The notes: generated from the letters alone by a model not told the origin. A stretch of DNA of 64,000 bases from Aquabacterium fontiphilum (GCF_009909205.1 NZ_JAAAPN010000004.1:124001-188000); one strand, 5' to 3'. Positions 34,862 to 45,646 are shown, counted from the first letter of the stretch. Numbers and translations: made by a program.

Positions 34862-34873
34862 GGATCAGGCCAC

Positions 34874-35488
34874 TCACGTGCGGCTCTCCGGCGCAGGCGG
34901 CACCTTGCCGCCCACTTCGAAGAAGGTGTAGGACAAGGTGATGGTGGTGACATCACGTGGCAGCTTGGGGTCGACCACGAACACGACCGGCCAGGCCTTG
35001 CGTTCGCCAGGGCTGAGCGTGTACTCGTTGAAGCAGAAGCACTCCAGCTTGTTGAAATGCGCCGTGGCCTGCTTGGGGGCGTAGCTGGGGATGGCCTGCG
35101 CCGACATGGTCCGCCCCTGCATGTTTCGGAACTCGTACATGACGGTGACCATCTCGCCCGGATGCACAGTCACTGACCGCTTCTCGGGCTTGAAATCCCA
35201 TGGGCCGCGCGCGTTGGCGTCGAATTCGACCACGATGGTGCGCGATGTATCAAGCTGGGTGTTGGCCTTGACCTTGCTGGCCATGCCCGGCACCTTCTTC
35301 TCAGACAGCGACAGCACGTTGATGCCCAGCGCGGCGCAGATGTGCTGGTACAGCGGCACCATGGCATAGCCGAAGCCGAACATCACGCCGGCGATCACCA
35401 TCAGCTTGACGACCATGTCGGCGTTGGCGCGCTTGAGGCGAGCCAGGGCCGAAGGTCGGCGGGGGGACGTGGCAGAGGGCGTGGACAT
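34874..35488 (-). CDS. ctaG: Cytochrome c oxidase assembly protein CtaG (Cox11)
   Basis: Copper chaperone that delivers the CuB copper of subunit I. The predicted protein has 204 residues from the ATG at 35486-35488. There is one membrane helix at about 26-45 (VKLMVIAGVMFGFGYAMVPL) and a periplasmic immunoglobulin-like domain. The domain has the copper-binding CFCFNEYTLSPGE and FVVDPKLPRDVTTITLSYTF. The frame is open further upstream, but the chosen start matches the family. It lies between the small assembly protein and DUF2970 genes. Confidence 0.94.
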   Translation of the reverse strand: MSTPSATSPRRPSALARLKRANADMVVKLMVIAGVMFGFGYAMVPLYQHICAALGINVLSLSEKKVPGMASKVKANTQLDTSRTIVVEFDANARGPWDFKPEKRSVTVHPGEMVTVMYEFRNMQGRTMSAQAIPSYAPKQATAHFNKLECFCFNEYTLSPGERKAWPVVFVVDPKLPRDVTTITLSYTFFEVGGKVPPAPESRT

Positions 35489-35507
35489 GGTCGGGGCCAG
35501 GGTCGTG

Positions 35508-35687
35508 TCAGCCAGCGGGGAACAACATGGTCTTGGCCACGAAGCCCGCAAAGAAGGTCAGCGCGATCGACGCCAGAATCAGTCCCAGGCGCACATTGCG
35601 CTGGCGCTGGGCCCGGCGGGCCGCCTCGCCTTGCTGGGCCTGTTGGCCTTGAGAGGCGCCCGGGTCATTCATGGTCATGCCGCGCAT
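35508..35687 (-). CDS. Small cytochrome oxidase assembly-type protein
   Basis: Predicted 59 residues if translation begins at the ATG overlapping the coxA stop (35685-35687); in-frame ATGs three and five codons on are alternatives. A Gln/Arg-rich hydrophilic start (QGQQAQQGEAARRAQRQRN) precedes one helix (VRLGLILASIALTFFAGFVA). Its position between coxA and ctaG matches the small proteins named cytochrome oxidase small assembly protein in related genomes. Too short for firm family assignment. Confidence 0.72.
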   Translation of the reverse strand: MRGMTMNDPGASQGQQAQQGEAARRAQRQRNVRLGLILASIALTFFAGFVAKTMLFPAG

Positions 35688-37309
35688 CAGCCGATCACCC
35701 GGGTGGCGGTGGGATCCAGCTTGGGCGGGGTCTCGAAGGTGTGGAACGGCGCAGGCGACGGCACCTCCCACTCAAGGCCCTCTGCGCCTTCCCACGGCTT
35801 GGCCGGCGCCGGTTCGCCCTTGCCACGCATGGCCGGGATCAGCACGCCAAAGATGAAGTACACCTGGGCAAAGCCGAATGCGAACGCCCCCACCGAGGCG
35901 ATGGCGTTGAAATCGGCGAACTGCATGGGGTAGTCGGCATAGCGGCGCGGCATGCCGGCCAGCCCCAGGAAGTGCATCGGGAAGAAGGTGATGTTGAAGG
36001 CGATCAGTGACCACCAGAAGTGCAGCTTGCCCTTCCACTCGGCAATCATCACGCCCGTCCACTTCGGCGCCCAGTAATAGAAAGCCGCGAACAGCGCGAA
36101 CAGCGACCCTGCCACAAGCACGTAGTGGAAGTGGGCGACCACGTAGTAGGTGTCCTGCAGCTGGATGTCGATGGGCGCCACCGACAGGATCAGCCCCGTG
36201 AACCCGCCCATGGTGAACACGAAGATGAAGCCCACCGTCCACAGCATCGGGCTTTCGAAAGTCATCGAGCCGCGCCACATGGTGGCGATCCAGTTGAACA
36301 CCTTCACCCCGGTAGGCACCGAGATCAGCATGGTGGCGTACATGAAGAACAGCTGGCCCGTCACCGGCATGCCAGTGGCGAACATGTGATGGGCCCACAC
36401 GATGAAGCTGAGGATGGCGATTGACGCGGTGGCATACACCATCGAGTGGTAGCCGAACAGCTTCTTGCGCGCGAACGCCGGCACGATCTGGCTGACGATG
36501 CCGAAGGCCGGCAAGATCATGATGTAGACCTCGGGGTGGCCGAAGAACCAGAAGATGTGCTGGTACATGATCGGGTCACCACCGCCAGCCGGGTTGAAGA
36601 AGCTGGTTCCGAAGTGGCGGTCGGTCAGCGTCATCGTGATGGCGCCGGCCAGCACCGGAATCACGGCGATCAGCAGGTAGGCGGTGATCAGCCAGGTCCA
36701 GGCAAACATCGGCATCTTCATCAGCGTCATGCCAGGGGCGCGCATGTTGAGGATGGTGACGATGATGTTGATCGAACCCATGATGGACGAGGCGCCCAGG
36801 ATGTGCATCGCAAAGATGCCTGCATCCATTGAAGGGCCCATCTGCAGGGTCAGCGGGGCGTAGAGCGTCCAGCCGGCGGCAGGTGCGCCACCCGGCATGA
36901 AGAACGAACCCACCAGCAGCAAGGCGGCGGGGATCATCAGCCAGAAGCTGAAGTTGTTCATGCGCGCGAACGCCATGTCGGAGGCGCCGATCTGCAGCGG
37001 CAGCATCCAGTTGGCCAGGCCCACGAAGGCGGGCATGATCGCCCCGAACACCATGATGATGCCGTGCATGGTGGTGAGCTGGTTGAACAGCTCGGGGTTG
37101 ATCAGCTGCAGGCCGGGCTGGAACAGCTCGGCGCGAATGCCAAGCGCCAGCACCCCGCCCACCATCAGCATGGTCAGGCTGAACAGCAGATACAGCGTGC
37201 CGATGTCCTTGTGGTTCGTGGCGTACAGCCACCGCCGCCAGCCATGCGGATGGTCGTGATGGCCATCATGGCCGTGGGCGTGTCCGCCATGGTCAAGCAC
37301 TGCGCTCAT
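35687..37309 (-). CDS. coxA: Cytochrome c oxidase subunit I
   Basis: Catalytic subunit with heme a and the heme a3/CuB centre. It has 540 residues and twelve helices. A His-rich N-terminal tail (DHGGHAHGHDGHHDHPHGW) may bind metal. Core motifs are ATNHKDIGTLYLLFSL, the CuB His and cross-linked Tyr region FWFFGHPEVYIMILPAFGIV, IVWAHHMFATGMPV and the heme ligands in YYVVAHFHYVLVAGSL. It follows coxB by 54 bases, and its stop overlaps the small assembly gene. Confidence 0.98.
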   Translation of the reverse strand: MSAVLDHGGHAHGHDGHHDHPHGWRRWLYATNHKDIGTLYLLFSLTMLMVGGVLALGIRAELFQPGLQLINPELFNQLTTMHGIIMVFGAIMPAFVGLANWMLPLQIGASDMAFARMNNFSFWLMIPAALLLVGSFFMPGGAPAAGWTLYAPLTLQMGPSMDAGIFAMHILGASSIMGSINIIVTILNMRAPGMTLMKMPMFAWTWLITAYLLIAVIPVLAGAITMTLTDRHFGTSFFNPAGGGDPIMYQHIFWFFGHPEVYIMILPAFGIVSQIVPAFARKKLFGYHSMVYATASIAILSFIVWAHHMFATGMPVTGQLFFMYATMLISVPTGVKVFNWIATMWRGSMTFESPMLWTVGFIFVFTMGGFTGLILSVAPIDIQLQDTYYVVAHFHYVLVAGSLFALFAAFYYWAPKWTGVMIAEWKGKLHFWWSLIAFNITFFPMHFLGLAGMPRRYADYPMQFADFNAIASVGAFAFGFAQVYFIFGVLIPAMRGKGEPAPAKPWEGAEGLEWEVPSPAPFHTFETPPKLDPTATRVIG

Positions 37310-37363
37310 GGTGTGTCCTCTTCAATCCGTTCGATCCGTGTGCCTGCGAGCCGCGCGAAGCGC

Positions 37364-38572
37364 TCACTTGCGTGCTGCCAGCACGTCCGCCGGCTGAACG
37401 ATCTGCCCCGTCTGGTTCGACCACTGGTTCTTGGTGTAGGTGATGACGGCCGCAATCTCGGTGTCCGACAGCTGGCGCCAGGCAGGCATCGCGTTGCCCT
37501 GGCCATTGAGCAGCACGAGGATGGCACGCAGCTTGTCGTTGTCGAGCACGACAGGCGAGCCGTCCAGCGCCTTGATGGCGCCGCCCCCCTTGCCGCTGGG
37601 CTGATGGCACGCCGCGCAGTTGGCGTTGTAAACCTGCTCGCCGCGCGCCACAAGCGCAGGCAGCTCCCAGACCTTGTTCGGATCATCGGCCGCGGCGGCC
37701 ATTTCCTTCTTGCGCTCGGCGACCCACTGCGCATACTGCTCGCGGGTCACCACGCGGACATGGATGGGCATGTAGGCGTGTTCCTTGCCGCACAGCTCGG
37801 CGCACTGGCCGTAGTAGTCGCCCACCTTCTCGGCGCGGAACCAGGTGTCACGCACGAAGCCGGGGATCGCATCCTGCTTGATGCCGAAGGCCGGCACCAT
37901 GAACGAGTGAATCACGTCGTTGGCGGTGGTGATGATGCGCACCTTCTGGTCCACGGGCACCACCAGCGGCTTGTCCACGCGCAGCAGGTAATCGTCGCCT
38001 TGCGGCTTGCCCTGGTCGGACATGATGCGCTGGGCGGTGTCGAGCGTGGACAGGAAAGCGATGCCTTCACCCTCGCCCTTGATGTAGTCGTAGCCCCATT
38101 TCCACTGGTAGCCCGTGACCTTGATGGTCAGGTCGGCATTGGTGGTGTCCTTCTGGGCCACGACCACCTTGGTGGCGGGCAGCGCCATGCCGATCACGAT
38201 CAGGAAGGGCACGACGGTCCAGACGATTTCCACCGTTGTGGACTCATGAAAATCAGCCGGCTTGGCGCCCTTGGATTTGCGGTGCTTCCAGATGGAATAG
38301 AACATCACGCCGAAGACGCCGACAAAGATGGCCCCACAGATCCACAGCATCATGTAGTGCAGATCCTGCTGGGCTGCGGCAATCTTGGTGACGGGGGGAT
38401 GCAGGTCGAGCTGGCGCACAGCAGGGCCGCCGGGCAGGTTGCCGGCCTGCTGGGCCTGTGCCAGGGTGGCCCACGATGCGGCCAGCATCACGGCCGCGGC
38501 ACGGAGCCGGTCAAGCCCCCGCAGTCGGGACGGGCGGTGGAGGGCTTGGCAAGGGTCGGATGTCTGGCGCAT
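37364..38572 (-). CDS. coxB: Cytochrome c oxidase subunit II with C-terminal cytochrome c domain
   Basis: Takes electrons from cytochrome c at the CuA centre. The predicted protein has 402 residues from the ATG at 38570-38572. A signal peptide ends near AQAQQ, followed by two helices and the CuA domain with CAELCGKEHAYMP. A fused cytochrome c domain at about 315-400 has CAACH and the distal Met in NAMPAWRQLSD. The fusion is known in Burkholderiales aa3 oxidases. It is the first gene of the oxidase operon, behind a leader of about 330 bases. Confidence 0.96.
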   Translation of the reverse strand: MRQTSDPCQALHRPSRLRGLDRLRAAAVMLAASWATLAQAQQAGNLPGGPAVRQLDLHPPVTKIAAAQQDLHYMMLWICGAIFVGVFGVMFYSIWKHRKSKGAKPADFHESTTVEIVWTVVPFLIVIGMALPATKVVVAQKDTTNADLTIKVTGYQWKWGYDYIKGEGEGIAFLSTLDTAQRIMSDQGKPQGDDYLLRVDKPLVVPVDQKVRIITTANDVIHSFMVPAFGIKQDAIPGFVRDTWFRAEKVGDYYGQCAELCGKEHAYMPIHVRVVTREQYAQWVAERKKEMAAAADDPNKVWELPALVARGEQVYNANCAACHQPSGKGGGAIKALDGSPVVLDNDKLRAILVLLNGQGNAMPAWRQLSDTEIAAVITYTKNQWSNQTGQIVQPADVLAARK

Positions 38573-38913
38573 GTCTCGACTCAATGGAATGAAAAGGGGA
38601 TGTGCGCCTGCCGCTTGGGCAGGCAGGCGCGAGCAGATCGGTGGGGGGAGGCGGTGAGCAGGGTCAACGCAGGGGCGCGTGCCTGAGGGCAAGCAGCGTT
38701 CCTGGCCGCCCACTTGGGGCGGCGCGGGGGGTGGTGTCGGGTCAGGTTCGCCTCCCGCATGCTGCGAGACAGCCGGGACATCGACTTCAACCGAGCGGGC
38801 GGCAGTGTGGCGGTCATCGCGCCAGGGCTCCTCGACCAAACGAACCGAACTGAAACGCCCCGGTGGGGGCTCAGCCGACCGCGAGCCTCGTGCGCCACGC
38901 AATCGGTAAGGTC
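38573..38913 (-). other. Long 5' leader of the cox operon
   Basis: About 330 bases between the predicted transcription start (near 38907) and the coxB ATG. The coxB frame stays open through the whole leader, but its translation (Arg/Pro-rich) resembles nothing and no ribosome site is seen, so I treat it as untranslated. A leader this long leaves room for post-transcriptional control. I see no known riboswitch. Confidence 0.45.
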
Positions 38914-38942
38914 ATTCTAGGGAGCCGCTTGCGCTGCCTCAA
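38914..38942 (-). promoter_or_regulatory. Sigma70 promoter of the cox operon
   Basis: On the minus strand, TTGAGG (38937-38942) and TAGAAT (38914-38919) are separated by exactly 17 bases. It points toward coxB. Matches to the consensus are 4 of 6 and 5 of 6. Confidence 0.6.
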
Positions 38943-39028
38943 TACGCAATCTGCGCTTACATGCTATGGATAACCCCTGGTTCCTGCATCAATGTCGAGG
39001 AACTGAAGCCGTCACGCGACAGCGCGGC

Positions 39029-39979
39029 TCAGGGCTTGCCCGGGCGGCGCACCATGGCACGCAAGTCGTCGAGGGCGACGCGCGTCTCGGCCGCAACCGC
39101 AGCCCGCGGAACAGGCTTGACCGCGTGGGCATACACGAGCTCCACCGTCAGTCGCAGCCGGCCGTCTGGGCCGCGCAGCCGCTCCGACAGGGCGGCTTCC
39201 AGCCGGGCGCGCCAGCGTGGCGTCCGCAAGCCGGCAAACCGCCCACGGGCCACGTTGCCCCCCCAGGTGCGCAACTCGGCCAGCATCGCCGCAGGCGTCG
39301 CCCAGGTCAAGGTCAGTCGCTCCATGTCCATGACGGGGTCACCGAAGCCGGCACGCACGAGCTCGTCGCCCAGGTCGTGCATGTCGACGAATTGCACAGT
39401 GGGCAGACCCCAACCCAGCTCGGCGTACAGCCCGCGCAGTTCGCGCGCGGTGTCCGGACCCAAGCCGGAGGCCATCAGAAAGCCATCAACGGCCAGGCAG
39501 CGGTGCCACAGCGCCATGAGCGTCGGCAGATCGTCACTGGCGTGCAGCGCCATGTTGGCCCAGACCAGATCGACGCCCCCTTGTGACCAGGGGGCGGCGG
39601 CATCCTCCCCCGGCAGCCAGACGGGTAACTGGGCGGGCCGACGCCAAGGCAGCAGGCCCGCCCAACCCTTGGCGGAAGCGCCCCCGGCCGCCGCATCGCG
39701 ACTGCGCTCGGCCAGCGAAGCGTGTGGCTCGGCCAGTCGGCGCTGGGCCTCTGGGTACGCTTGCGTCACAAACGCGGCGCCTGCCCCGAGGTGCGCAGAC
39801 CAGTCGAGCCAGTTGCGCGGCTGCAAGCGAATGGGGCCCAGCTTGTCGGCCAGGCGACGCGCCACTTCTTCATGCAGCCAAGGCGCCTGCTGTCGCGCCA
39901 GCCGTCGGGCCTGATGGGCAAGCGCCACGCCGCAGGGCGACGCGGGCGGGGGCACGGGCGAGGCGTCGGTCGAGGACAT
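39029..39979 (-). CDS. Methyltransferase-domain protein, BioC-like
   Basis: Predicted 316 residues from the ATG at 39977-39979; the frame is open further upstream without family similarity. The C-terminal two thirds follow class I methyltransferases: DLVWANMALHASDDLPTLMA (post-motif IV region), LAVDGFLMASGLGPDTAREL and FVDMHDLGDELVRAGFGDPV. The expected glycine-rich SAM loop is poorly conserved (LDWSAHLGAGAAFV). BioC, the malonyl-ACP methyltransferase of biotin synthesis, is the nearest family that I recognise, and a comF neighbour is common for such genes; the substrate is uncertain. Confidence 0.65.
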   Translation of the reverse strand: MSSTDASPVPPPASPCGVALAHQARRLARQQAPWLHEEVARRLADKLGPIRLQPRNWLDWSAHLGAGAAFVTQAYPEAQRRLAEPHASLAERSRDAAAGGASAKGWAGLLPWRRPAQLPVWLPGEDAAAPWSQGGVDLVWANMALHASDDLPTLMALWHRCLAVDGFLMASGLGPDTARELRGLYAELGWGLPTVQFVDMHDLGDELVRAGFGDPVMDMERLTLTWATPAAMLAELRTWGGNVARGRFAGLRTPRWRARLEAALSERLRGPDGRLRLTVELVYAHAVKPVPRAAVAAETRVALDDLRAMVRRPGKP

Positions 39980-40034
39980 GGCTACAGCGACAGGTACAAG
40001 CAGAAGGCGAAGGGAAAAGAGCCGAGCGAGGATG

Positions 40035-40060
40035 GCCATCGCCCCCCAAGGGGCGATGGC
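40035..40060. repeat. Perfect 11-base inverted repeat upstream of comF
   Basis: GCCATCGCCCC (40035-40045) and GGGGCGATGGC (40050-40060) with a four-base loop CCAA. No T-run follows on either strand, so it is not a standard terminator. It lies in the divergent region between the methyltransferase and comF, reaching the place of the comF -35 element, and could be an operator or an mRNA hairpin. Confidence 0.7.
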
Positions 40061-40080
40061 AACGAACTGGGGGCGCTCAG

Positions 40081-40086
40081 TATAGT
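40081..40086 (+). promoter_or_regulatory. Probable -10 element of comF
   Basis: TATAGT, 5 of 6 matches to TATAAT, only 8 bases before the comF ATG. A start of transcription 6-8 bases downstream would fall at or next to the ATG, so the message may be leaderless. No convincing -35 element is seen at 16-18 bases; the region is occupied by the inverted repeat. Confidence 0.45.
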
Positions 40087-40094
40087 GAGCCGCC

Positions 40095-40967
40095 ATGCCT
40101 GCACGCCCCAGCCAGGTCGACAAGACCCCACCGCGCGCCCTCCGCGCCACCGCCATGGCGTCCAGCTTGGCGCCCGGCGCGCTGCTCCGCCTGAAGCCCG
40201 ACCAGGCCACAGGCTGGCTGACCGGGCTGATGCGCTGGCGCCCGCCCGGCAGCTGTCTGGTCTGCCACCGCTGGAGCGCGGCGGCCGTCTGCGGGCATTG
40301 CACCATGCGCTGGGCCCGCCCTGCCCCGCTCCGTTGCCAGCGTTGTGCCGTCAATCTGAGCCACCTGCCCCATGCGGACGGGATCTGCATGGACTGCGAG
40401 GCCCACTCGCCCGAGTTCGACCGCGCGCTGGCCGCGCTCGATTACGCACCGCCGTGGTCCCGGCTGCTGGCGCGGCTCAAGTTTCAGGATGCATGCCATC
40501 TCGCGCCCTGGCTGGCCGAGCGGCTGACCCAGGCCTGGCAAGCGCGCCCTCAGATTGCCAGCGTGATTCTGCCCATGCCGATCTCGCGGGTGCGCCTGCG
40601 CGAGCGGGGCTACAACCAGAGCGGATTGGTGGCGCAGGCGCTGGGCCAGCGCCTGGGTCTGCCGGTTGCGCACGACGTGCTGCAGCGTGCCCGACACACG
40701 ACTCGACTCATGCAACTCGACCCAGCCCAACGTCAGGCCGAGATCGCAGGCGCGTTCAGCGTCAACCCGTCCACGCGCAGACGGGTCATCGGGCGCCATG
40801 TGGCGGTGGTGGACGACGTGATGACCACGGGCGCCACTCTCAACGAGGCTGCACTGATGTTGCGCGAGGCGGGCGCGCGTTCGGTATCGGCCTGGGTGGT
40901 GGCTCGCACTGCACGCAGTCGAAGGGCCACTGACGCGGCCGCGCCTTGCTTCAAGGACGCGCCTTGA
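40095..40967 (+). CDS. comF: ComF-family phosphoribosyltransferase-like protein
   Basis: Linked to DNA uptake in competent bacteria and widely conserved with unclear activity. It has 290 residues. An N-terminal zinc-ribbon carries cysteine pairs (CLVCHRW, VCGHC, RCQRC, ICMDC). The phosphoribosyltransferase domain follows, with LPMPISRVRLRERGYNQSGL and the PRPP loop VAVVDDVMTTGATLNEA. An ATG 60 bases on (MASSLAPG) is an alternative start. The last 17 bases overlap the convergent hydrolase gene. Confidence 0.88.
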   Translation: MPARPSQVDKTPPRALRATAMASSLAPGALLRLKPDQATGWLTGLMRWRPPGSCLVCHRWSAAAVCGHCTMRWARPAPLRCQRCAVNLSHLPHADGICMDCEAHSPEFDRALAALDYAPPWSRLLARLKFQDACHLAPWLAERLTQAWQARPQIASVILPMPISRVRLRERGYNQSGLVAQALGQRLGLPVAHDVLQRARHTTRLMQLDPAQRQAEIAGAFSVNPSTRRRVIGRHVAVVDDVMTTGATLNEAALMLREAGARSVSAWVVARTARSRRATDAAAPCFKDAP

Positions 40968-41508
40968 TCAAAGCGAGCACCTCGCGGAAAGCCGGGTCGG
41001 TGCACGCGCGCAGCCATTCAAAGGCCACCATGTCGGCCGATGCCAAGACGATGCCGGCCGCAGCCATGCGCTGAAGCGCCAGCGCCTTGTCTTCCGCTCG
41101 GCGGCTCCCACAGGCCTCCGCCACCACGACCACCTGCAACCCACCGGCCTGCGCCTCAAGCGCGGTCTGCATCAGGCACACATGGGCCTCGCAGCCCGCC
41201 ATCACCAGTTGGCGCACACCGGGGCGCCGGGCACGCACAGCCTCCAATAGGCCATCGGGCACCGCACTGAAATGCATCTTGGGCAGCGTCTCGTCACAGG
41301 CCGCAGCCACCCGGGCATCATTGGGCCCCAGGGCCTCGGGGTTCTGCTCGGTCCCCCACACGGGTACGCCCAGCGCACGCGCCACCTCCGCCAGAAACAG
41401 CGCATGGCGCACGATGCGGTCGGCATCCTGGATCACGGGCATCAGCCGCGCTTGGTAGTCGACGAGAACCAGGGCGGCATGGTGACGGTCGAGCAGCATA
41501 GGGGGCAT
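40951..41508 (-). CDS. Isochorismatase-family cysteine hydrolase
   Basis: Predicted 185 residues from the ATG at 41506-41508 (a second ATG is three codons on). The Asp-Lys-Cys triad of the family is visible: LVLVDYQARLMP, LPKMHFSA and VMAGCEAHVCLMQTALEA. WGTEQNPEALGP is the usual core loop. The substrate is unknown; many relatives are small amidohydrolases of the YcaC type. It stands alone beside a tRNA gene. Confidence 0.85.
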   Translation of the reverse strand: MPPMLLDRHHAALVLVDYQARLMPVIQDADRIVRHALFLAEVARALGVPVWGTEQNPEALGPNDARVAAACDETLPKMHFSAVPDGLLEAVRARRPGVRQLVMAGCEAHVCLMQTALEAQAGGLQVVVVAEACGSRRAEDKALALQRMAAAGIVLASADMVAFEWLRACTDPAFREVLALIKARP

Positions 41509-41604
41509 GGTAGCCGCGCTTGTCGCTCGTTGCATGCGACACCGCCCCAACAACGGCCCCGGAAAAGAAAAAGCCTCTTGGGCCATGGCGCAAGAGGCTT
41601 GATC

Positions 41605-41679
41605 TGGTGGGCGGTGCAGGGTTCGAACCTGCGACCCCTGCCGTGTGAAGGCAGTGCTCTACCGCTGAGCTAACCGCCC
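41605..41679 (-). tRNA. tRNA-Val (anticodon CAC)
   Basis: A complete cloverleaf is seen on the minus strand. The acceptor stem is GGGCGGT/ACCGCCC with discriminator A and an encoded CCA. The D-arm is TAGCTCAGCGGTAGAGC. The anticodon stem is CTGCC/GGCAG with loop TTCACAC, giving anticodon CAC. The T-arm is GCAGGTTCGAACCCTGC. It reads GUG valine codons. Confidence 0.96.
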
Positions 41680-41756
41680 GAAACTGGTTTCGGGACTGGG
41701 TCCACCGGCTTCACTTGACGGCTGAAAATCGTCTCAGCAATCAGCGAAGACCATGA

Positions 41757-42482
41757 CTATACCACGTTTTCCAATGAGCGCCATACCGTCTTGTCGCCCG
41801 AGGCCTTGTCGATGTCTTTGAGCGACACCTCCCAGGCTGCCAGCTCATCGGCCGTGGGGCCAGCCACTGGCAAGGAGAACTGGCTGAGGTCGATCACGAC
41901 GCCGTCTCCCGCGCCCTCACCTGCTCCCGCGCCATCTGCATCGGCATCCATGAGCAGGGCATCCTGCCCGCGCGTCATGTTGATGTAGACCTCGGCCAGC
42001 AGTTCCGCGTCCATCAACGCGCCGTGCAGCGTGCGGTGGGTGTTGTCGACCTCCAGCCGGCGACACAACGCATCCAGCGAGTTGCTCTTGCCCGGGAACA
42101 TCTCGCGCGCCATGACCAGGCTGTCGATGACGCCGGCCACATGGTCGCGGAAGCTGCCCTTGCCCAGGCGCCGGAGTTCCGCGTCCAGAAAGCCCAGGTC
42201 GAAGCTCGCGTTGTGGATGATGATCTCGGCGCCACTGCAATAGGCCAGGATCTCATCGACCAACGCGGCGAACACGGGCTTGTCAGCCAGGAACTCGTCG
42301 GTCAGGCCGTGAACCTTCACCGCGTCTTCGCTGTTGGGGCGCTCGGGGTTGATGTAGAAGTGCAAGTGCCGGCCGGTCAGGCGGCGATTGACCATCTCCA
42401 CGCAGCCGATTTCGATGATGCGGTCGCCCGACTCTGGGCTCAGGCCGGTGGTTTCGGTGTCGAGGAAGATCTGGCGGGTCAT
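41757..42482 (-). CDS. dnaQ: DNA polymerase III epsilon subunit
   Basis: 3'-5' proofreading exonuclease of the replicative polymerase. It has 241 residues. Exonuclease motifs are FLDTETTGLSPESGDRIIEI (DxE), IIHNASFDLGFLDAEL and the HxxxxxD site LHGALMDAELLAEVYI. The C-terminal part, after an Asp/Gly/Ala-rich linker (DADADGAGAGEGAGDG), carries the region that in Escherichia coli binds the alpha subunit. It lies just downstream of the fdx gene, 9 bases away. Confidence 0.95.
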   Translation of the reverse strand: MTRQIFLDTETTGLSPESGDRIIEIGCVEMVNRRLTGRHLHFYINPERPNSEDAVKVHGLTDEFLADKPVFAALVDEILAYCSGAEIIIHNASFDLGFLDAELRRLGKGSFRDHVAGVIDSLVMAREMFPGKSNSLDALCRRLEVDNTHRTLHGALMDAELLAEVYINMTRGQDALLMDADADGAGAGEGAGDGVVIDLSQFSLPVAGPTADELAAWEVSLKDIDKASGDKTVWRSLENVV

Positions 42483-42491
42483 GCGCGCAGC

Positions 42492-42830
42492 TTAATGGTT
42501 CTCGCGGGCGTGATTGATGGTGTATTTCGGGATCTCCACCGTCAGATCCTGACCCGCGACGATGGCCTGACAACTCAGGCGCGAGTTGGCCTCCAGGCCC
42601 CAGGCGCGGTCGAGCAGGTCTTCCTCGGTTTCTTCGATCTCGTTGAGGCTGTTGAAGCCCTCGCGCACGATGACGTGGCAGGTGGTGCAGGCGGCGCTCA
42701 TGTCGCACGCGTGCTCAATCTCGACGCCGTTTTCGAGCAGGGCCTCGCAGATGCTGGTGCCCGGGGCGGCGGTGATGGTCTTGCCCTGCGGACACAGGGC
42801 GGCGTGGGGGAGGATCTTGATCGTGGGCAT
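42492..42830 (-). CDS. fdx: ISC-type 2Fe-2S ferredoxin
   Basis: Electron donor for cluster assembly on IscU. It has 112 residues; cluster cysteines are in EHACDMSAACTTCHVIV and the fourth in SRLSCQAIV. The acidic helix NSLNEIEETEEDLLDRAWGL is typical of adrenodoxin-like ferredoxins. It is the last isc gene, following hscA by 18 bases. Confidence 0.95.
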   Translation of the reverse strand: MPTIKILPHAALCPQGKTITAAPGTSICEALLENGVEIEHACDMSAACTTCHVIVREGFNSLNEIEETEEDLLDRAWGLEANSRLSCQAIVAGQDLTVEIPKYTINHARENH

Positions 42831-42848
42831 GGGGAGGCCTGGTTCAGG

Positions 42849-44717
<1,869 letters not shown>

Positions 44718-44731
44718 GTGGGTGGGCGGGG

Positions 44732-45256
44732 TCAGGCCCCGTCTTCGTACTGTTCGAGTCGGGCATCGATCTCTTCAAGCAGGCGATCGATGAACATGAG
44801 GGCGCGCACTTCCTGGGCCGCCGAATGGGCGTTGGCCTCAACATCCAGCAGGCGGGTGACGCGGGCGAGCCGGGTGCGGCGGTCGGCCTGCACTTCGTCG
44901 GCCAGTTGCTCGACATCGCGCTGGGCGGCCGCGTCTTCAAGGGCTTCGCGCCACTGCATCTGCTGCATGAGGAAGTCGGCCGGCATCGCGGTGTTGCTCT
45001 CGGACTGCACCGGCACGCCCGCCAACTCGCACAGATAGGCCGCGCGCTTGAGCGGATCCTTCAGCCGCTGATAGGCCTCGTTGACACGCACGGCCCACTG
45101 CATGGCCACGCGCTGCGCCGCAGCGCCCTCCGCGGCAAAGCGGTCGGGGTGCACGCGCGCCTGCAGCGTCTTCCACGCCGCATCCAGCTGTGCGCGCTCG
45201 AGCTGAAAGGCGTGCTTGAGACCCAGCAGCGTGAAGTCGTCGGCTTCGATGTTCAT
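44732..45256 (-). CDS. hscB: Co-chaperone HscB (J-domain protein)
   Basis: J-domain partner of HscA that binds IscU. It has 174 residues. The N-terminal J-domain shows the HPD tripeptide in [14 protein letters not shown], and the C-terminal three-helix bundle includes [20 protein letters not shown] and [12 protein letters not shown]. Normal length. It lies between iscA and hscA. Confidence 0.95.
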   Translation of the reverse strand: MNIEADDFTLLGLKHAFQLERAQLDAAWKTLQARVHPDRFAAEGAAAQRVAMQWAVRVNEAYQRLKDPLKRAAYLCELAGVPVQSESNTAMPADFLMQQMQWREALEDAAAQRDVEQLADEVQADRRTRLARVTRLLDVEANAHSAAQEVRALMFIDRLLEEIDARLEQYEDGA

Positions 45257-45322
45257 GTATCAGAAAAGGCAAGCCCCACCAGAGGCGGGGCGAGACGCAC
45301 CAGTTGAGGCCGAAACGCCGTC

Positions 45323-45646
45323 TCAGACCCGGAAGGATTCGCCGCAGCCGCAGCGATCGCGTTCGTTGGGGTTGTTGAACTTGAAGCCTTCGTTGAGGCC
45401 CTCGCGCACGAAGTCCAGTTCGGTGCCGTCGATGTAGGGCAGGCTCTTGGGGTCGACCAGGATCTTCACGCCGTGCTGCTCGAAGACCACGTCTTCCGAG
45501 CCCACTTCATCGGCGTACTCGATCTTGTAAGCCAGGCCCGAGCAGCCGGTCGTCTTCACGCCCAGCCGCACGCCCACGCCCTTGCCGCGACGCGCGAGGT
45601 AACGGGTGATGTGCCGTGCCGCGGCCTCGCTGAGCTCGACGCGCAT
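45323..45646 (-). CDS. iscA: Iron-sulfur assembly protein IscA
   Basis: A-type carrier for Fe-S clusters. The predicted protein has 107 residues, the same length as Escherichia coli IscA, from the ATG at 45644-45646 ([20 protein letters not shown]). The three cysteines are in [10 protein letters not shown] and DRCGCGESF. The frame is open upstream into the end of iscU, but the conserved family start is this ATG. Confidence 0.93.
   Translation of the reverse strand: MRVELSEAAARHITRYLARRGKGVGVRLGVKTTGCSGLAYKIEYADEVGSEDVVFEQHGVKILVDPKSLPYIDGTELDFVREGLNEGFKFNNPNERDRCGCGESFRV

Noticed and set aside
38573-38902. 110-codon open extension of coxB.
   Set aside because: Arg/Pro-rich translation without family similarity; signal peptide would be internal. 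Treated as leader.
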